From contig NZ_JACBFS010000005.1 of assembly GCF_022138605.1 (NCBI RefSeq), positions 62,001 to 126,000 on the forward strand: 64,000 nt of DNA, given 5' to 3'. Below the pieces are notes generated by a model. The model had not been told where the DNA came from. It searched no databases and worked only from the letters and a program-made list of their open reading frames with translations. Positions within the stretch are counted from its first letter, which is position 1; each line of letters opens with the position of its first letter. Origin of the DNA: Xanthobacter sp. NM-25. Lineage in GTDB: Bacteria > Pseudomonadota > Alphaproteobacteria > Rhizobiales > Xanthobacteraceae. The position numbers were made by a program, and so were the translations under genes. This document shows positions 46,139 to 57,148 of this stretch, piece after piece.

Positions 46139-46485
46139 GGCCTTCTGAACTGTTGGGGCCCGGCAACCGGGCCGGCCGCGCGACTCACGCGAATGCGCGC
46201 GCCGCGCTGGATGGAGAGGTGCTAAACTGTGCGGCCCGCCGCCGGGATGCAAGGTGATCCTCGCAAGATCATCCTTGCAAGATCATCCTGGCAGCGCCGC
46301 CAACATCATCCTGCGACATGAAATGCCGCTTGACCAGAATAAAAAAGAACGCTTGATTGTTTCCTGAGACCTGACGTTACGATCGGGCAAGGGCGCCACG
46401 CCAACCGCCGGGCAAAGCACCGCGTGGGGGCGCCGACAAAACGGGGGAGGGGGCAGCGCCTCATTCTCCCGGCACATGAGGGAGG
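46139..46485. other. Divergent promoter region with iterated 14-bp repeats
   Basis: About 350 bp between tetR and the ABC operon. Three head-to-tail copies of GCAAG(A/G)T(C/G)ATCCT start at 46249, 46263 and 46277 (exact 14-bp period) and a partial fourth ends at 46312. An AT-rich stretch with CTTGAC and CTTGATTG (46329-46360) could hold the ABC operon promoter. No gene is visible. Confidence 0.6.
46249..46289. repeat. Three direct 13-bp repeats with 14-bp period
   Basis: GCAAGGTGATCCT, GCAAGATCATCCT, GCAAGATCATCCT spaced by single bases; a partial fourth copy (CAACATCATCCT) follows at 46301-46312. Not coding. Spacing of 14 bp is 1.3 helical turns, so adjacent binding sites would be rotated on the helix. 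Confidence 0.8.
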
Positions 46486-47343
<858 letters not shown>

Positions 47344-47351
47344 GGCCCGCC

Positions 47352-49304
47352 ATGAGCGCTGCTGTTTCCGCCGCCCACGATTGGCCGGACGTGACCGTTC
47401 ACGACACCTTCCCCAAGCTGCTGCGCCTGCACGCGGCCCAGCATCCCGACGACATCTGGCTGCGGGAAAAGGATCTCGGCATCTGGATTTCCCATACCTG
47501 GCGGCAGGTGGCCGGCCGGGTAGCGGCCATCACGCTCGGCCTCGAAAGCCTCGGCGTCGCCCGCGGCGACGTGGTGGCCCTTCTGGGCGACAACCGCCCC
47601 GAATGGCTGATGGGGGAGATCTCCGCCCATGCGCTGGGTGGCATGAGCCTTGGCATCTATCGCGATGCGCTGGCCGATGAGGTGGCTTATCTCATCACCT
47701 ATGCCGACGTGGCGGTGGTGTTCGCCGAGGACGAGGAGCAGGTGGACAAGCTGCTCGCCCTGGAGGACCGGATCCCCACGGTGCGCCACATCGTCTATGC
47801 GGACCCGCGCGGCATCCGCAAATATGACGATCCACGCCTGATCTCCCTGAAGGATCTGGAGGCGCGGGGCACCGCGGTGGCGGCCGGGGAGCCGGCCCGC
47901 TTCGATGCGCTGGTGGATGCCGGCTCCGGCGCCGACGTGGCGATCTTGTGCACCACCTCCGGCACCACTTCTCATCCCAAGCTCGCCATGCTCTCCGCCG
48001 GCTCGCTCTTGAAGCATTGCCGGGCCTATCTCGACATGGATCCGCGCGGCCCCGCCGACGAATACGTCAGCGTGCTGCAGATGCCGTGGATCATGGAGCA
48101 GATCTACGCGTTCGGTCAGGCGCTCATCTCCCGCATGAAGGTGAACTTCGTGGAGGAGCAGGAGACGATGATGGCCGACATGCGGGAAATCGGCCCCTCC
48201 TTCGTGCTGTTCGCGCCCCGGGTGTGGGAGCAGATCGCCGCCGACGTGCGCTCGCGCATGATGGATTCCTCGCCCTTCAAGCAGGCGATGTTCCGGCTCG
48301 GCATGACCCTGGGCCTCAAGGCCTTGAACGAGGGCAAGCATTCGGCGCTGGCCGACTTCATCCTGTTTCGCGCGCTGCGCGACCGGCTGGGCTTTTCGCA
48401 TCTGAAGTCGGCGGCCACCGGCGGGGCGGCGCTGGGGCCGGACACCTTCCGCTTCTTCCTGGCGCTCGGCGTGCCCATGCGCCAGCTCTATGGCCAGACC
48501 GAGACCCTCGGCGCCTATACCCTGCACCGTGCCGACGACGTGGATTTCGACACGGTGGGCGTGCCGTTCGAGGGGGTGGAGATCCGCATCGACGACCCCG
48601 ATCCCAATGGTTTGGGCGAGGTGGTGACGCGCCATTCCAACATGTTCACCGGCTATTTCCGCAACGAGGACGAAACCGAGAAGTCGTTCTCCGAGGGCGG
48701 CTGGATGCGCACGGGCGATGCCGGCTTCTTCAACAAGAAGGGCCACCTCGTGGTCATCGACCGCGTGCGCGACATGGCGAAGACCGCCCATGGCGACCGC
48801 TTCTCTCCCCAATATATCGAGAACAAATTGAAGTTCTCGCCTTATGTGGCCGAGGCGGTCGTTCTGGGCGATGGCCGCGACAGTCTTGCGGCGCTCATCT
48901 GCATTCGCTTCTCCATCGTCTCCAAATGGGCGGAGAAGAACCGCATCGCCTTCACCACCTATACGGATCTTTCCGCCAAGCCTGAAGTCATCGCGCTGCT
49001 GCGAAAAGAGGTGGAGGAGGTGAACAAGACGCTGGCGGAAAAGCAGCGCATCGGCCGCTTCCTGCTGCTCTACAAGGAGCTGGACGCCGACGATGGCGAG
49101 TTGACCCGCACCCGCAAGGTGCGCCGCGGCGTCATCAACGAGCGCTACGGCTCCATCATCGATGCCATGTATGCGGGCGAACAGGTGATCGACGTGGACA
49201 CCACCATCACCTTCCAGGACGGCACCAAGCAGCGGGTGAAGACCACCCTCGACGTCATCGACCTCGGCGGCCCCGCCGCCGGCGGCGCGCGGAGGGCGGC
49301 GTGA
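47352..49304 (+). CDS. AMP-binding acyl-CoA synthetase, long-chain type
   Basis: Of 650 residues, ANL superfamily. The ATP loop is TTSGTTSHPKLAMLS, A5 is YGQTETLGAYTLHRADD, A7 is GWMRTGDAGFFNKKGHLVVIDRVRDMAKTAHG, resembling long-chain fatty-acid CoA ligases and those that accompany Liv-type operons. It would trap an imported acid as CoA thioester. It starts 8 bp after livG, interrupting the transporter genes, which implies a shared substrate. The substrate is not known; aromatic or fatty acids are candidates. Confidence 0.88.
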   Translation: MSAAVSAAHDWPDVTVHDTFPKLLRLHAAQHPDDIWLREKDLGIWISHTWRQVAGRVAAITLGLESLGVARGDVVALLGDNRPEWLMGEISAHALGGMSLGIYRDALADEVAYLITYADVAVVFAEDEEQVDKLLALEDRIPTVRHIVYADPRGIRKYDDPRLISLKDLEARGTAVAAGEPARFDALVDAGSGADVAILCTTSGTTSHPKLAMLSAGSLLKHCRAYLDMDPRGPADEYVSVLQMPWIMEQIYAFGQALISRMKVNFVEEQETMMADMREIGPSFVLFAPRVWEQIAADVRSRMMDSSPFKQAMFRLGMTLGLKALNEGKHSALADFILFRALRDRLGFSHLKSAATGGAALGPDTFRFFLALGVPMRQLYGQTETLGAYTLHRADDVDFDTVGVPFEGVEIRIDDPDPNGLGEVVTRHSNMFTGYFRNEDETEKSFSEGGWMRTGDAGFFNKKGHLVVIDRVRDMAKTAHGDRFSPQYIENKLKFSPYVAEAVVLGDGRDSLAALICIRFSIVSKWAEKNRIAFTTYTDLSAKPEVIALLRKEVEEVNKTLAEKQRIGRFLLLYKELDADDGELTRTRKVRRGVINERYGSIIDAMYAGEQVIDVDTTITFQDGTKQRVKTTLDVIDLGGPAAGGARRAA

Positions 49305-49336
49305 TGACTGCGCTCCTTCACCTGAGCCGCGCCGCT

Positions 49337-49460
49337 CCCTCTCCCGCCTGCGGGGGAGGGCTGGGGAGGGGGAAGGCGCCCTTCCGTCACGTCTCCACCG
49401 TCGGCGCCTGCCGCCGCCATCCGTTCCCCCTCCCAACCCTTCCCCGCAGGCGGGAGAGGG
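49337..49460. repeat. Paired palindromic intergenic repeat, copy 2
   Basis: Inverted arms at 49337-49372 and 49426-49460 carry the same sequence as those at 43365-43527 (CCCTCTCCCGC(C/T)TGCGGGGGAGGG core) but flank only 53 bp. Located between the acyl-CoA synthetase gene and livH, so it sits inside the operon and could form mRNA hairpins. Confidence 0.75.
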
Positions 49461-49479
49461 CTCTGGCGGAGTGTGTGTG

Positions 49480-50373
49480 ATGCAATCCCAGCTTCTGCTT
49501 CAGCTCATCATCAACGGGCTCATCATCGGCACGCTCTATGGCGTGGTGGGCATGTGTTTCGTGCTCATCTACAAGGCCAGCCAGGTGGTGAACTTCGCCC
49601 AGGGCGAATTTCTGCTGATCGGCGCCTGGACCTGCTGGTGGCTGCTCACCGCCTGGGACATCCCTTTCTTCTGGGGCTTCCTCATCGCCGTGTGCTTCAT
49701 GATGGTGTTCGGCATCGCCGTGCAGATGATCATTCTGCGCCCGCTCATCGGCGAGCCGATCATCTCGGTGATCATGGTCACCATCGGCATGTCCATCTTC
49801 TTCCAGGCGCTGATGAAGTGGATGTTCGGCACCTTCGCCCAGCCGTTCCCGCCCATCTTCCCGGTGGAGAAGGTGGATGTGCTGGGGCTGCAGGTGCAGA
49901 CCGCCTATCTCATGTCCACCGGCGTCAGCCTCGCGATTATGGCCGGCTTCGCCTGGTTCTTTAAGTATTCGAAGATGGGCCTCGCCATGCGGGCCACCGC
50001 CTTTTCCCAACAGGTGGCGCAGTCGCTCGGCATCTCGGTGCGCCAGGTCTTCGCCTTGTCCTGGGGCATTTCGGCGGCGGTGTCGGCGGTGGCCGGCGTG
50101 GTGGTGGGCATCGTCAACGGCGTGTCCTCGGCGCTCTCCTACTTCGGCATCAAGGTGTTTCCGGCGGTCATCCTCGGCGGCCTCGACAGCATCTTCGGCG
50201 CGGTGGTGGGCGGGCTCATCGTCGGCCTTCTGGAAAACCTCGGCCAATACGTGGACAGCCAGTATCTGAAGTGGGGAAATCTTTACGAGGTCATCCCCTT
50301 CTACGCCCTCATCATCATTCTCATGATCAAGCCTTACGGCCTGTTCGGCACCCGCGACATCGAGAGGGTTTGA
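49480..50373 (+). CDS. livH: ABC transporter permease LivH-like
   Basis: Of 297 residues with about eight membrane helices. LIINGLIIGTLYGVVGMCFVLIYKASQVVNFAQGE is the LivH start; the cytoplasmic coupling loop is MRATAFSQQVAQSLGISVRQVFALSWGIS, and FPAVILGGLDSIFGAVVGGLIVG the C-terminal signature. Forms the inner-membrane channel with LivM. An in-frame GTG at 49471 is a possible alternative start. Confidence 0.93.
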   Translation: MQSQLLLQLIINGLIIGTLYGVVGMCFVLIYKASQVVNFAQGEFLLIGAWTCWWLLTAWDIPFFWGFLIAVCFMMVFGIAVQMIILRPLIGEPIISVIMVTIGMSIFFQALMKWMFGTFAQPFPPIFPVEKVDVLGLQVQTAYLMSTGVSLAIMAGFAWFFKYSKMGLAMRATAFSQQVAQSLGISVRQVFALSWGISAAVSAVAGVVVGIVNGVSSALSYFGIKVFPAVILGGLDSIFGAVVGGLIVGLLENLGQYVDSQYLKWGNLYEVIPFYALIIILMIKPYGLFGTRDIERV

Positions 50374-50377
50374 TCCC

Positions 50378-51448
50378 ATGGCCATCGACACCATGCGTCC
50401 GTGCGGCGATTACCGCACCAGCTACAAGGCCGACCAGACCATCTTCGCCACGCGGCTCACCTTGCTGTTCTGCATCGGTGCCGTGGTGCTGCTGTGCTTC
50501 GCGCCCTTCTTCATGTCGCGCTATGCGCTGAGCCTCCTGATCCAGATCGGCTATCTCGGCATCGCCGCTTTGGGGCTCAACATCCTGGTGGGGTTCTCGG
50601 GGCAGATCTCCATCGGCCATGCGGTGTTCTTCGGCTTCGGCGGCTTCGCCTCGGCCTATCTCGCCGACAAGGGGGTGCCGGTGCCCCTCGCCATCGTGCT
50701 GGCGGGGCTGTGGACCACGGTGGTGGGCCTCATCTTCGGTCTGCCGGCGGCACGGGTGAAGGGGCTTTACCTCGCCATCGCGACGCTGGCCGCCCAGTTC
50801 ATCCTGCAGGATTTCTTCGTGCGGGCGGAATGGTTCACCGGCGGCACCCACGGCGCCATCGCCGCGCCCTTCACCTTGTTCGGCTATGACCTCTCGGGAG
50901 ACGACAAATACTTCTACGTGGTGCTGTTCTTCGTGGTCATCATGTATCTCGGCGCCACCAACCTCATGCGCACCCGGGACGGGCGGGCGCTGATCGCGGT
51001 GCGTGATCACTATCTCTCCGCCGAGATGATGGGGGTGAACCTGGCCAAGTATCGCACCATGGCGTTCGGCATCTCTTCTTTCTATGCCGGCATCGGCGGC
51101 GCGCTTTATGCCCATTATGTGGGGTTCATGTCGGTGGAGGGATTGGACATCCTGTTCTCCATCCAGTTCCTCGGCATGATCATCATCGGCGGCCTCGGCT
51201 CCATCATGGGCACGCTCATGGGCACCATCTTCATGGTGCTGCTGCCGGAGGCCACCGGCTGGGTGGCGGGGGCGCTGTCGGGCAGCGTCATCGATCAGGT
51301 GCTGCACCTGAAGGATGGCATCAGCTACCTGCGCGAGATGCTGATCGGCGCCGCCATCATCCTGTTCCTGATGTTCGAGCCGGACGGCCTCGCCCACCGC
51401 TGGCGCCAGATCAAGGCTTATTGGAAACTCTATCCGTTCTCGTTCTGA
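50378..51448 (+). CDS. livM: ABC transporter permease LivM-like
   Basis: Of 356 residues with about nine helices. Family segments ALGLNILVGFSGQISIGHAVFFGFGGF, a coupling loop RDHYLSAEMMGVNLAKYRTMAFGISSFYAGIGGALYAH, and IIIGGLGSIMGTLMGTIF. Follows livH by 4 bp. Confidence 0.93.
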   Translation: MAIDTMRPCGDYRTSYKADQTIFATRLTLLFCIGAVVLLCFAPFFMSRYALSLLIQIGYLGIAALGLNILVGFSGQISIGHAVFFGFGGFASAYLADKGVPVPLAIVLAGLWTTVVGLIFGLPAARVKGLYLAIATLAAQFILQDFFVRAEWFTGGTHGAIAAPFTLFGYDLSGDDKYFYVVLFFVVIMYLGATNLMRTRDGRALIAVRDHYLSAEMMGVNLAKYRTMAFGISSFYAGIGGALYAHYVGFMSVEGLDILFSIQFLGMIIIGGLGSIMGTLMGTIFMVLLPEATGWVAGALSGSVIDQVLHLKDGISYLREMLIGAAIILFLMFEPDGLAHRWRQIKAYWKLYPFSF

Positions 51449-51510
51449 GTGTGACATCCCAAGCAAAAGACGGCGAACCGCCGCTTCGAGGAAACGCCAA
51501 GGAGACGATG

Positions 51511-52800
51511 ATGCAGAAAAAGACCGCCGCCGCCCTCACCCTGGTGTCGACGCTGGCGCTGGCCAGCGCGGCGCCCGCCCTGGCCCAGCAGATCAACATC
51601 GGCCATCTGGCCGACTATTCCGGCGGCACCTCGGACGTGGGCCAGCCCTACGGCCAGGCGATCCAGGACACCATCGCCTGGATCAACGCCAATGGCGGGG
51701 TGAACGGCAAGACCATCAATTCCGACTTCAACGAATACGGCTACCAGGTGCCCCGGGCGCTCGCCGCTTTCAAGAAGTGGGTGGGCTCCGACAAGGTGGT
51801 GGCGATCCAGGGCTGGGGCACCGCCGATACAGAGGCCCTGGTGGGCATGGTGACCAAGGAGCAGATTCCCTATTATTCGGGCTCCTATTCCGCCTCCCTC
51901 ACCGATCCGTCGGGCAAGGCGAACGAGCATTCCACCCGCTCCGCGCCGTTCAATTTCTTCTATGGCCCGTCCTATTCGGACGCCGCCCGCGCCATGGTGA
52001 AGTGGGCCGCCGACGACTGGAAGGCCAAGGGCAAGCCCGGCAAGCCCAAGTGGGTGCACATGGGCGCCAACCACCCCTATCCCAACTCGCCCAAGGCGGC
52101 GGCGGAAGCCTATGCCAAGGAACTGGGTTTCGAGGTGCTCGACCCCATCACCTTCGCCCTCACCCCCGGCGATTACACGCCCCAGTGCCTGACGCTGAAG
52201 CAGTCGGGCGCCAATTACGCCTATCTCGGCAACACCGCCGGCTCCAACATCTCGGTGCTCAAGGCCTGCAAGACCGCCGGCGTGGACGTGCAGTTCCTGG
52301 GCAATGTGTGGGGCATGGACGAGAACGCCATGAAGGCCGCCGGCGAGGCCGCCAACGGCGTGGTGTTCCCGGTGCGCACGGCGGTCACCTGGTCCGGCGA
52401 TGCGCCGGGGCTCGCCACCGCCCGCGAGATCTCCAAGATCTCCGATCCCTCCGGCAACACCTATCGCCCGGTGCACTATCTCACCGCCATCTGCACCGCC
52501 CTCTACATGAAGGAAGCCATGGAGTGGGCGGACAAGAATGGCGGCGTCACGGGCGTGAAGATCCGCGACGGCATGTATCAGAAGAAGGACTGGGTGCCGA
52601 AGGGCATGGAAGGCGTGTGCGTGCCCTCCACCTGGACCGCCACGGATCATCGTCCCACCACCACCGTGGAGCTCTATCGCGCCGTGGTGAATGGCCCGAC
52701 CGATGCCTCGGTGACCGAGCTCATCAAGAACGGCACCATCAAGCTCGAGAAGGTCACCACCGTCGATCTGCCGCGCAAGACCGAGCTGCAGGGCTGGTGA
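51511..52800 (+). CDS. Periplasmic type-1 substrate-binding protein, LivK-like
   Basis: Of 429 residues with a signal peptide cleaved near ALAQQ (about 25). The mature start INIGHLADYSGGTSDVGQPYGQAIQDTIAWIN and the WGTADTEALVGMV region are typical of Leu/Ile/Val-family binding proteins, but the usual amino-acid-binding Ser-Ser/Thr pattern is not evident, fitting a non-amino-acid ligand. AAGGAG precedes ATGATG; I use the second ATG. This is the specificity component of the importer. Confidence 0.9.
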   Translation: MQKKTAAALTLVSTLALASAAPALAQQINIGHLADYSGGTSDVGQPYGQAIQDTIAWINANGGVNGKTINSDFNEYGYQVPRALAAFKKWVGSDKVVAIQGWGTADTEALVGMVTKEQIPYYSGSYSASLTDPSGKANEHSTRSAPFNFFYGPSYSDAARAMVKWAADDWKAKGKPGKPKWVHMGANHPYPNSPKAAAEAYAKELGFEVLDPITFALTPGDYTPQCLTLKQSGANYAYLGNTAGSNISVLKACKTAGVDVQFLGNVWGMDENAMKAAGEAANGVVFPVRTAVTWSGDAPGLATAREISKISDPSGNTYRPVHYLTAICTALYMKEAMEWADKNGGVTGVKIRDGMYQKKDWVPKGMEGVCVPSTWTATDHRPTTTVELYRAVVNGPTDASVTELIKNGTIKLEKVTTVDLPRKTELQGW

Positions 52801-52824
52801 GTCCCCCCTGAACGTCCGCGTCCT

Positions 52825-52855
52825 CGCCCCCTCTCTTCTCGCGGGAGAGGGGGCG
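52825..52855. repeat. Long hairpin after the binding-protein gene
   Basis: CGCCCCCTCTC and GAGAGGGGGCG form a perfect 11-bp stem around TTCTCGCGG, 25 bp after the stop. The arms resemble the palindromic repeats at 43365 and 49337. With no T-run it may stabilise the upstream mRNA, raising binding-protein output over livF. Confidence 0.6.
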
Positions 52856-52978
52856 GGCGCGGAGAATTCCGGACCGCCGGGGGAGGTGGAAGACCCCTTC
52901 CCCCGGCGCTCTCCCACGCGGCACGCGGGCGTTCTGCCTGCCGCGCGGGTCCGCGTTAGACCGAAATCGGAGACCGCC

Positions 52979-53818
<840 letters not shown>

Positions 53819-53881
53819 GCGGGCAGGGGAGGGGAAAAGCCCCTCGGATGATGGATCTCAGATGTTCAAGCAGGCCGCGCA

Positions 53882-55126
53882 ATGACTGATCCGAACCGCT
53901 ATTACGATGCCAGCGAGACCCGGGACCCGCAGGCGCGGGAGGCGGCGCTGTTCGCCGCGGTGCCGGCCCAGGTGGCCCATGCCAAGGCGAAGTCGACCTA
54001 TTTCGCGGCGCTGCTGAAGGATGTGGAGCCGGAGGCCATCACCAGCCGGCAGGCGCTGGCGCAGTTGCCCGTCACCCGCAAATCGGAGCTGTTGGAGATC
54101 CAGCCGAAAAGCCTGCCGTTCGGCGGCCTCAATGCGGTGCCGCCGGGCAAGCTCTCGCGCATCTTCATGTCGCCGGGGCCGATCTATGATCCCGAAGGTC
54201 ATGGCCCGGATTTCTGGCGCTTCGCCCGCGCCCTGTTCGCCGCCGGCTTCCGCGCCGGCGACATCGTGCACAATGCCTTCTCCTATCATTTGACTCCGGC
54301 GGGCTCGATGATCGAGGGCGGCGCCCATGCCCTGGGCTGCGCGGTGGTGCCGGCGGGCGTGGGGCAGACCGATCTGCAATTGCGCGCCATCGCCGACATC
54401 CGCCCCGCCGGCTATGGCGGCACACCGTCCTTCCTGAAGATCCTCCTCGACAAGGCGCGGGAGAGCGGCACCGACATCTCCTCGCTGAAGAAGGCGCTGG
54501 TGACCGGCGAGGCCTTCCTGCCGCCCCACCGGGCGGAGCTGAAGGCGGCGGGCATCACCGCCCGCCAGTGCTATGGCACCGCCGACCTCGGCCTCGTCGC
54601 CTATGAGAGCGAAGCGGAAGAGGGGATGATCGTCGACGAGGGCTGCCTGGTGGAGATCCTGCGCCCCGGCACCGGTGATCCGGTGGAAGCCGAGGGCGAG
54701 GTGGGCGAGGTGGTGGTGACCCTGTTCGATACGGATTACCCGCTGATCCGCTTCGCCACCGGTGATCTTTCCGCGGTCCTGCCGGGCATGAGTCCCTGCG
54801 GGCGCACCAACATGCGCCTGAAGGGCTGGATGGGCCGGGCCGACCAGGTCACTAAGATCCGCGGCATGTTCGTGCACCCGGTGCAGGTGAGCGCGGCGGT
54901 GAAGAAGCACCCGGGCGTCGCCAAAGCGCGCCTCGTGGTGGACCGCATCGGCGATGCCGATGACATGCTGCTGGAGGTGGAGGTGGCGGACGCCGCCGCC
55001 CTCTCCCAGGAGGCGCTGCTGGACGATCTGCGCGCCACCACCAAATTGCGCGGGCGCCTGGCCCTTCTCGCACCCGGCACCCTGCCGGCCGATGCCAAGA
55101 CCATCGAGGATCGCCGGCCGGTGTGA
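53882..55126 (+). CDS. PaaK-family AMP-binding protein with degenerate ATP loop
   Basis: Of 414 residues, related to phenylacetate-CoA ligase: CYGTADLGLVAYESE, LFDTDYPLIRFATGDLSAVLPG, and the C-terminal KIRGMFVHPVQV. The usual P-loop SSGTTGKP is replaced by IFMSPGPIYDPEG. Similar proteins accompany Liv-type operons. Either ATP binding is altered or it has a non-ligase role. It closes the importer operon, 63 bp after livF. Confidence 0.82.
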   Translation: MTDPNRYYDASETRDPQAREAALFAAVPAQVAHAKAKSTYFAALLKDVEPEAITSRQALAQLPVTRKSELLEIQPKSLPFGGLNAVPPGKLSRIFMSPGPIYDPEGHGPDFWRFARALFAAGFRAGDIVHNAFSYHLTPAGSMIEGGAHALGCAVVPAGVGQTDLQLRAIADIRPAGYGGTPSFLKILLDKARESGTDISSLKKALVTGEAFLPPHRAELKAAGITARQCYGTADLGLVAYESEAEEGMIVDEGCLVEILRPGTGDPVEAEGEVGEVVVTLFDTDYPLIRFATGDLSAVLPGMSPCGRTNMRLKGWMGRADQVTKIRGMFVHPVQVSAAVKKHPGVAKARLVVDRIGDADDMLLEVEVADAAALSQEALLDDLRATTKLRGRLALLAPGTLPADAKTIEDRRPV

Positions 55127-55128
55127 AG

Positions 55129-55168
55129 CCAAAGGGCCTTGAGCTTGCCTCAGGGCCCTTTGGTATTT
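55129..55168. terminator. Bidirectional terminator between the importer operon and hemH
   Basis: CCAAAGGGCCTTGAG, 5-base loop CTTGC, then CTCAGGGCCCTTTGG: a 15-bp stem with one G-T wobble, followed by TATTTA. It starts 3 bp after the stop, between convergent genes. Confidence 0.8.
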
Positions 55169-55266
55169 ATGGCGCTTTGGTAGTCATGGACCTTTGGTCA
55201 AGCCCGCGCGGCGCTTGAGCGAACCCATTGGGGAGCGGTCGAAGACCGGGCCCGAAGGTCCCCGGA

Positions 55267-56346
55267 TCAGGCCCTGATCCAGCCGCCGAGCTCGCGGCGC
55301 ACCACATGGGCGAGTACGCGCATGCCGGCGTCATCATCATTGAGGCAGGGAATGGCGGCGAACTGTTCCCCGCCATGCTTCAGGAAGATGTCGCGGTTTT
55401 CGACGCCGATCTCTTCCAGGGTCTCCAGGCAGTCCGCCACAAAGCCCGGGTTGAACACCGCGATGCGCTTCACGCCGCTCTCGGCCAGCGCCTGCACGGT
55501 GGCGTCGGTGTAGGGCTGCAGCCATTCCTCCCGCCCGAAGCGGGATTGGAAGGTGAGGCGCAGCCGCTCCTCCCCCCAGCCGAGCCGCGCCCGCAGGAGC
55601 CGCGCCGTCTTGGCGCACTGGCAGGCATAGGGATCGCCCTTGAGGTGGTAGGATTTCGGAATGCCGTGGAAGGAGGCGAGAATCACCTCCGGCTCGAAGT
55701 CGAGCGCCGCCACATGGCGCTCCAGGTCCTCGGCCACCGCATCGATATAGACGGCGTCGTCATGCCAGGGCGGGGCGATGCGGACGGCGGGCTGCCAGCG
55801 CAGCTTTTTCAGCGCATCGAAGGCGGCGTCGGCCACGGTGGCGGTGGTGGCGGCGGCATATTGGGGATAGAGCGGCACCACCAGGATGCGCTCGCAGCCC
55901 TTGGCCTGCAGGGCACCGATCTTCTCGACGATGGCCGGGCGGCCGTAGCGCATGGCGAAATCCACCACCAGGCGGTCGTCGGTGCCGGCGAGGCGCGCGG
56001 CGAGCTTTTCCGCCTGGCTGCGGGTGATGGTGAGCAGCGGCCCCTCGTTGCGCTCGAGGTTCCAGATGGTCGCGTAATCGCGGCCCTTCCGGCCCGGGCG
56101 GGTGGTGAGGATGATGCCGTTGAGCACCAGCCACCACAGGGCGCGGTTCACCTCGATGACCCGGCGATCGGAGAGGAATTCCTTGAGATAGCGCCGCATG
56201 GACCAATAATCGGTGCCATCGGGTGTGCCGAGATTGACGAGGAGCACGCCGATTCGGCCAAAAGCGACGGCCGGATGATCACCCGCGGGCGATGACCCCG
56301 CATCGGCGGACGGGATCGGGGACGGTGGCAGGGGGGATTGGCTCAT
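55267..56346 (-). CDS. hemH: Ferrochelatase
   Basis: Inserts Fe2+ into protoporphyrin IX, the last haem step. Of 359 residues: VLLVNLGTPDGTD near the start, the catalytic His in VILASFHGIPKSYHLKGDPYACQC, TFQSRFGREEWLQPYTD, and the acidic metal-path Glu in GFVADCLETLEEIG. The first 28 residues are Pro/Ser-rich and variable. The lone Cys pair in YACQCAKTARLL may relate to Fe-S ligands found in some bacterial ferrochelatases. Monocistronic. Confidence 0.95.
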   Translation of the reverse strand: MSQSPLPPSPIPSADAGSSPAGDHPAVAFGRIGVLLVNLGTPDGTDYWSMRRYLKEFLSDRRVIEVNRALWWLVLNGIILTTRPGRKGRDYATIWNLERNEGPLLTITRSQAEKLAARLAGTDDRLVVDFAMRYGRPAIVEKIGALQAKGCERILVVPLYPQYAAATTATVADAAFDALKKLRWQPAVRIAPPWHDDAVYIDAVAEDLERHVAALDFEPEVILASFHGIPKSYHLKGDPYACQCAKTARLLRARLGWGEERLRLTFQSRFGREEWLQPYTDATVQALAESGVKRIAVFNPGFVADCLETLEEIGVENRDIFLKHGGEQFAAIPCLNDDDAGMRVLAHVVRRELGGWIRA

Positions 56347-56466
56347 CAGGTCACCTCTGTGGCGCAGATGGAGCCTCGGAGCGGCGCCGTCAATCGGTCC
56401 GGCTGCCGCGGCGCGCAGGGCGTGCCCCGGAGGGGACGATCTGCTGTCGGTGAAGGTGAGGAGGGA

Positions 56467-56541
<75 letters not shown>

Positions 56542-56602
56542 CTCCACGGGAAGCGCCTCTATATCCACTCCGCCGGCGGGTGGCAAGGCGCCAAACGCAG
56601 GT

Positions 56603-56965
56603 TCATGCGGCGGCGAGCATCTTTCCCACTTCGGAAACGAGATCCCGCAGATGGAAGGGCTTGGACAGCACCTTGGCCTCGGTCGGGGTCTCGCCATCGG
56701 CATTGAGGGCGACCGCGGCAAAGCCGGTGATGAACATCACCTTGAGGTCGGGATCGAGCTCGGTGGCGCGGCGCGCCAGCTCGATGCCGTCCATCTCCGG
56801 CATGACGATATCGGTGAGCAGGAGCTCGAACGGCTCTTCGCGCATGCGTTCATACGCGGATTTGCCATTGTCATAGGAAGCCACCGAATAGCCGGCATTC
56901 TGCAGCGCCTTCACCAGGAAGCGCCGCATGTCATTGTCGTCTTCGGCGAGCAGGATCTTGGACAC
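56603..56965 (-). CDS. cpdR: Cell-cycle response regulator CpdR
   Basis: Single-receiver protein of 120 residues with the CpdR start KILLAEDDNDMRRFLVKAL, Asp52 as phospho-acceptor (LLTDIVMPEMDG) and LSKPFHLRDLV at the end. In Caulobacter unphosphorylated CpdR primes ClpXP to degrade CtrA-pathway and c-di-GMP proteins. GTG 56965 with AGGGGA upstream gives the family length; an ATG at 56983 is also in frame. Next to tRNA-Val and an N-formylglutamate amidohydrolase gene. Confidence 0.9.
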   Translation of the reverse strand: MSKILLAEDDNDMRRFLVKALQNAGYSVASYDNGKSAYERMREEPFELLLTDIVMPEMDGIELARRATELDPDLKVMFITGFAAVALNADGETPTEAKVLSKPFHLRDLVSEVGKMLAAA

Positions 56966-57148
56966 GCCGTTTCCCCTGATCATTCGTGAATCCGGCCCGG
57001 CCACGCCGGGCGCCCATGTGCTTTGTGTCGCCCAATCGGGTAAATTCGAGGTGAAAGCCCGGTTCCCCCTTCACAAGCCCCCCTTCGGGCGGGCATCATG
57101 TGGGGAAGCCAAGCCTTTAGAATCCCTCCAGAGTTTTTGCGGCGCACG

